Origin: Clostridiales bacterium | Lineage (GTDB): Bacteria > Bacillota > Clostridia > Christensenellales > Aristaeellaceae | NCBI GenBank assembly: GCA_012514225.1 | Contig: JAAZAQ010000112.1 | Coordinates: 1 to 8,338 of the forward strand | Reading direction: 5' to 3' | Length of the DNA: 8,338 nt | In this document: piece after piece, positions 6,051 to 8,338 of the stretch | How the letters are laid out: each line of letters opens with the position of its first letter | How positions within the stretch are numbered: position 1 is the first letter of the stretch | Position numbers and translations under genes: made by a program | The notes under the pieces: generated by a model | The model's database searches: none | Seen by the model: the letters and a program-made list of their open reading frames with translations, nothing else | Told to the model about the DNA's origin: nothing

Positions 6051-6824
6051 TCAGTTGCCCAGCTCGACGCTGATGTCGGTGAACAGCCCCAGCACGTCCT
6101 CCAGCCGGGTCGCGGCCTTCTTTGCGCCCGCGCGGTCCAGCACGACGCCGCCCTGGTGCATCATCACCAGCCGGTTGCCAAAGCTGGTCGCGTAGCGCAG
6201 GTTGTGCGTGACCATCAGCGCGGTGAGCCGCCGCTCCCGCACCAGCCGGTCGGTGAGTTCCATGATGGTGTCGGCGGTCTTGGGGTCCAGCGCCGCGGTG
6301 TGCTCGTCGAGAATCAGAAACTCGATTGGGGTCAGCACGCACATGGCCATGGCTAGCGCCTGCCGCTGCCCGCCCGACAGGCTGCCGGCCCGCTGGTGCA
6401 GCATGTCCTCCAGCCCGAGCCCCATCTGGCGCAGTTGCTCCCGGTAACCCTGCACCTTGCGCCGGTCGGTGCCCGGCATCAGGTTCATCCGCTTGAACTT
6501 GCTGTCCGCCAAGGACATGTTTTCAAGGAGGGTCATGCCGGCGCAGGTGCCCGCCGCGGGGTTCTGGTGGATGCGGCCGATGCGCCGGAGCCTGCGGTGC
6601 TCCGGCCAGGCGGTGATGTCCCGGTCGTCCATCCTGACGTGCCCGCCCTGGGGCAGGATGGTTCCGCAGATGAGGTTGAGCAGCGAGGTCTTGCCCGAGC
6701 CGTTGGAGCCGACGATGGACACGAACTGCCCGTCGGGGACGCGCAGGCCGAAGCCGTCGAACAGGCATTTTTCCCGCGCGGTCCCGGGGTTGTAAACCAG
6801 CCGGATTTCCTTGAGCTCAAGCAT
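6051..6824 (-). CDS. ABC transporter ATP-binding protein (TrpZ-like)
   Basis: A complete 257-residue ATPase that powers the neighbouring permease from the cytoplasmic face. All nucleotide-binding motifs are intact: Walker A GSNGSGKTS (39-47), Q-loop Q87 (RIHQNP), signature LSGGQRQ (149-155), Walker B LILDE (170-174) with E174 as catalytic base, D-loop AALDP, and H-loop H207 (VTHNL). The insert AGTCAGMTLLENMSLA (about 91-106) is typical of ATPases paired with ABC_sub_bind proteins, where the usual reading is P-x-x-GT-x-x-x-MT-x-x-EN. The ATG start overlaps the 3' end of the permease gene by 8 bases, so translation is probably coupled. It is the last gene of the importer operon. Substrate is set by the binding protein, not by this subunit. 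Confidence 0.93.
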   Translation of the reverse strand: MLELKEIRLVYNPGTAREKCLFDGFGLRVPDGQFVSIVGSNGSGKTSLLNLICGTILPQGGHVRMDDRDITAWPEHRRLRRIGRIHQNPAAGTCAGMTLLENMSLADSKFKRMNLMPGTDRRKVQGYREQLRQMGLGLEDMLHQRAGSLSGGQRQALAMAMCVLTPIEFLILDEHTAALDPKTADTIMELTDRLVRERRLTALMVTHNLRYATSFGNRLVMMHQGGVVLDRAGAKKAATRLEDVLGLFTDISVELGN

Positions 6825-7722
6825 CGGCCGGCGCTCCTTTCCGCTTCCGGTACCCCACGGCTAGGATGGCCAGGAACAGGGCAGCGGTCACCAGCTTCAT
6901 GTCCCCGGGCAGGAGCCCCAGGGCGATGGCCAGGCTGTAGCAGGCCTTGTAAAGAAGGGCGCCGACGATGGCCTTGGTGGTGGCGCGCATCCTTTCCAGG
7001 CGCTGGAAGAGGTTCACGCCGATGATGACCGAAGCCAGGGACAGCACCGTCGCGCCGGTGCCCATGGAGATTTCAAACAGCCGCTGCTGCTGGCACAGCA
7101 CCGCGCCCGAGAGGGCGACCAGGGCGTTGGCCATCATCAGCCCCAGGATTTTGACGTTGCCGACGTCCCGCCCCAGGGCGGTCACCACCCGGCCGTTGTC
7201 CCCGGCCGCGCGAAGCAGGCAGCCCAGGCGCGTCTTGAAGAAGAGGTCCATCAGCGCCTTGACAGCCAGCGCCATCACCACGGCAATCACCAGCGTCGCG
7301 GCGCCCTCCGGCAGGGCGGAGACCAGCGCGTTGTTGCGAAACAGCGTCACCTTGTCCCGGGGGATGGAAATCAGGGCGCTGCCGCCCGCGATGCGCAAGT
7401 TTACGGAGTACAGCGCCGTCATCACGATGATACCGGAGAACAGCGCCCTGATTTTGAGCTTGACGTGGATGAGCCCGGTCACCAGCCCCGCGGCCGCCCC
7501 GGCGGCCAACGCCGCCAGCAGCGCGGCCGCGGGCGGGGCGCCGGAGACGATCAGGGAGGAGCCGACCGCGCCACCCAAAGGAAAGGAGCCGTCCACCGTC
7601 AGGTCGGGGAAGTCCAGGATGTGGTAGGTCATCAGGACGCCCAGCGCCATCAGCGCGTAGATGAACCCCTGCTCCAGGGTGGAGGGGAGGGCGTTCTGGA
7701 AGCTTTGCAGGGCGAGGGTCAT
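6817..7722 (-). CDS. ABC transporter permease (TrpY-like, BPD_transp_2 family)
   Basis: A complete 301-residue inner-membrane permease with about eight hydrophobic segments, at about 16-34, 48-60, 64-85, 93-110, 140-158, 188-208, 222-240 and 252-290. The motif DFPDLTVDGSFPLGG (37-51) and the later run from MMANALVALSGAVLCQQQ (196-213) through SMGTGATVLSLASVIIGVNLF (219-239) are characteristic of permeases that partner ABC_sub_bind proteins, including the tryptophan-type importers. A GDMKL segment (273-277) near the C-terminus also fits. The ATG follows AGGAG 6 bases upstream, in a 20-base gap after the binding protein gene. The end overlaps the ATPase gene by 8 bases. Family assignment is firm, and the transported compound is not determined. 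Confidence 0.92.
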   Translation of the reverse strand: MTLALQSFQNALPSTLEQGFIYALMALGVLMTYHILDFPDLTVDGSFPLGGAVGSSLIVSGAPPAAALLAALAAGAAAGLVTGLIHVKLKIRALFSGIIVMTALYSVNLRIAGGSALISIPRDKVTLFRNNALVSALPEGAATLVIAVVMALAVKALMDLFFKTRLGCLLRAAGDNGRVVTALGRDVGNVKILGLMMANALVALSGAVLCQQQRLFEISMGTGATVLSLASVIIGVNLFQRLERMRATTKAIVGALLYKACYSLAIALGLLPGDMKLVTAALFLAILAVGYRKRKGAPADA

Positions 7723-7742
7723 GTCGCTCCTTTCACGGGGGC

Positions 7743-8338
7743 TTACTGCGGGTTTTCCGCGGTATCCTGGATGCTTCCTTCTATCGCCGCCGGCAGCGCG
7801 AGGCCCAGCCGCTGCATCGCGCCGGAGTTGTAATACAGCGCGGAATCCTGCATCACCTCAAAGGGGATGCTCCCTGCCGCTTCGCCCTTCAGGACGCGGG
7901 CGGCCATCCGGCCGGTCTGGCGCCCCAGGGCCAGGTAATCGATGCCCACGGCGGCCAGGCAGCCGTTTTTCACCTGTTCGATTTCGCTGCCGTACACGGG
8001 CACGCCCGCCGCTTCCGCCTGGTCGAGCACCACGTCCAGGTACTGGACCACGGTGTTGTCCGTCAGCATGCTCAGGCAGTCCGCCCGGGCGAGCAGCCCC
8101 GGCAGTGCCAGCGCGACGTCCCCGCCTGCGGTCACGGTGGAGGACACCACCTCGAACCCGAATTCCGGGGCCAGCTGCTCGTACTGCTTCGCCTGCACCT
8201 GGCTGTTGACCTCGCCCACCGTGTACAGGAGGCCGAGGGTCCTGGCCTCCGGCTGGAAGGCGCGGATGAGCGCCAGCTGGGCCTTGACGGGGAGCTGGTC
8301 GCTGGTGCCCGTCGCGTTGGCGGCGGACAGGCCGTCCG
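7743..8338 (-). CDS. ABC transporter substrate-binding protein (ABC_sub_bind/TrpX-like), 5' truncated by window edge
   Basis: The frame is open from the right edge to the TAA at 7745-7743, giving 197 residues, about 60% of a usual 320-340 residue protein. The signal peptide and N-terminal lobe are outside the window. The GTG at 8219 is internal, since the frame continues upstream with family motifs. Seen in the fragment: NATGTSDQLPVKAQL (7-21), LLYTVGEVNS (36-45), the ligand-region segment TDNTVVQ (92-98), and YGSEIEQVKNGCLAAVGIDY (115-134) followed by LGRQTGRMAARVLKGE. This order is the hallmark of PF04392. Characterised members bind tryptophan or tyrosine, but the family is broad, so an aromatic amino acid is only a leading guess. 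In Bacillota such proteins are extracytoplasmic lipoproteins; the lipobox would be beyond the edge. The permease starts 20 bases downstream. Confidence 0.93.
   Translation of the reverse strand, partial: DGLSAANATGTSDQLPVKAQLALIRAFQPEARTLGLLYTVGEVNSQVQAKQYEQLAPEFGFEVVSSTVTAGGDVALALPGLLARADCLSMLTDNTVVQYLDVVLDQAEAAGVPVYGSEIEQVKNGCLAAVGIDYLALGRQTGRMAARVLKGEAAGSIPFEVMQDSALYYNSGAMQRLGLALPAAIEGSIQDTAENPQ

Noticed and set aside
4333..6195. A 620-codon plus-strand open frame opposite the FAD enzyme
   Set aside because: It is antisense to a gene with clear flavoprotein motifs. Its product is low-complexity (H, G, Q, P, R rich) without domain motifs, as expected from high GC third positions on the other strand.
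6396..7025. A plus-strand frame spanning the ATPase-permease junction
   Set aside because: It is antisense to two well-supported ABC transporter genes and shows no recognisable domain.
7743..8219. A short binding protein starting at GTG 8219
   Set aside because: Conserved ABC_sub_bind motifs (NATGTSDQLP) lie upstream in the same frame, so the GTG is an internal valine.

Overview
The window is GC-rich (roughly two-thirds G+C), densely packed bacterial chromosome. Strong AGGAGG-type ribosome binding sites, frequent GTG starts and the set of protein families point to an anaerobic Bacillota of the Clostridia type, perhaps a gut lineage with high GC. That is an inference from gene content and protein style, not from a marker gene. 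I see no rRNA, tRNA, CRISPR array, insertion sequence or phage gene.

Layout. At the left edge (about 1-322, + strand) is the C-terminal part of a small multi-pass membrane protein that looks like the Pr6Pr family. It converges on a long run of minus-strand genes, and the 154-base gap between them holds two stacked intrinsic terminators. One is a perfect 15-bp bidirectional hairpin. Reading the minus strand from the right edge there are three transcription blocks. (1) 8338-6051: a three-gene ABC importer operon of the TrpX/TrpY/TrpZ (ABC_sub_bind) type, made of a partial substrate-binding protein, a permease and an ATPase. (2) 5975-4321: an FAD-dependent dehydrogenase of the COG2509 type with its own good sigma-70-like promoter (-35 TTGCCC, 17-nt spacer, -10 TATAGT). 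Its start appears to be translationally coupled to a 19-codon leader ORF. (3) 4247-477: a three-gene block of a PlsC-like acyltransferase carrying a zinc ribbon, a GltS-like sodium/glutamate-type symporter and an imidazolonepropionase-like amidohydrolase. Gaps here are 4 and 32 nt, and the block ends at the bidirectional terminator.

How the genes work together. The ABC genes form one importer, probably for an aromatic amino acid or related small molecule. The symporter and amidohydrolase look like an uptake-and-hydrolysis pair for an anionic amino-acid-like compound. The acyltransferase is upstream in the same transcript without an obvious metabolic link. The most unusual items are the coupled 19-codon leader ORF, which argues for a start 72 bases downstream of the longest reading frame of the FAD enzyme, and the symporter-amidohydrolase pairing. 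I found no convincing wholly new system; most of the window is ordinary metabolism and transport.
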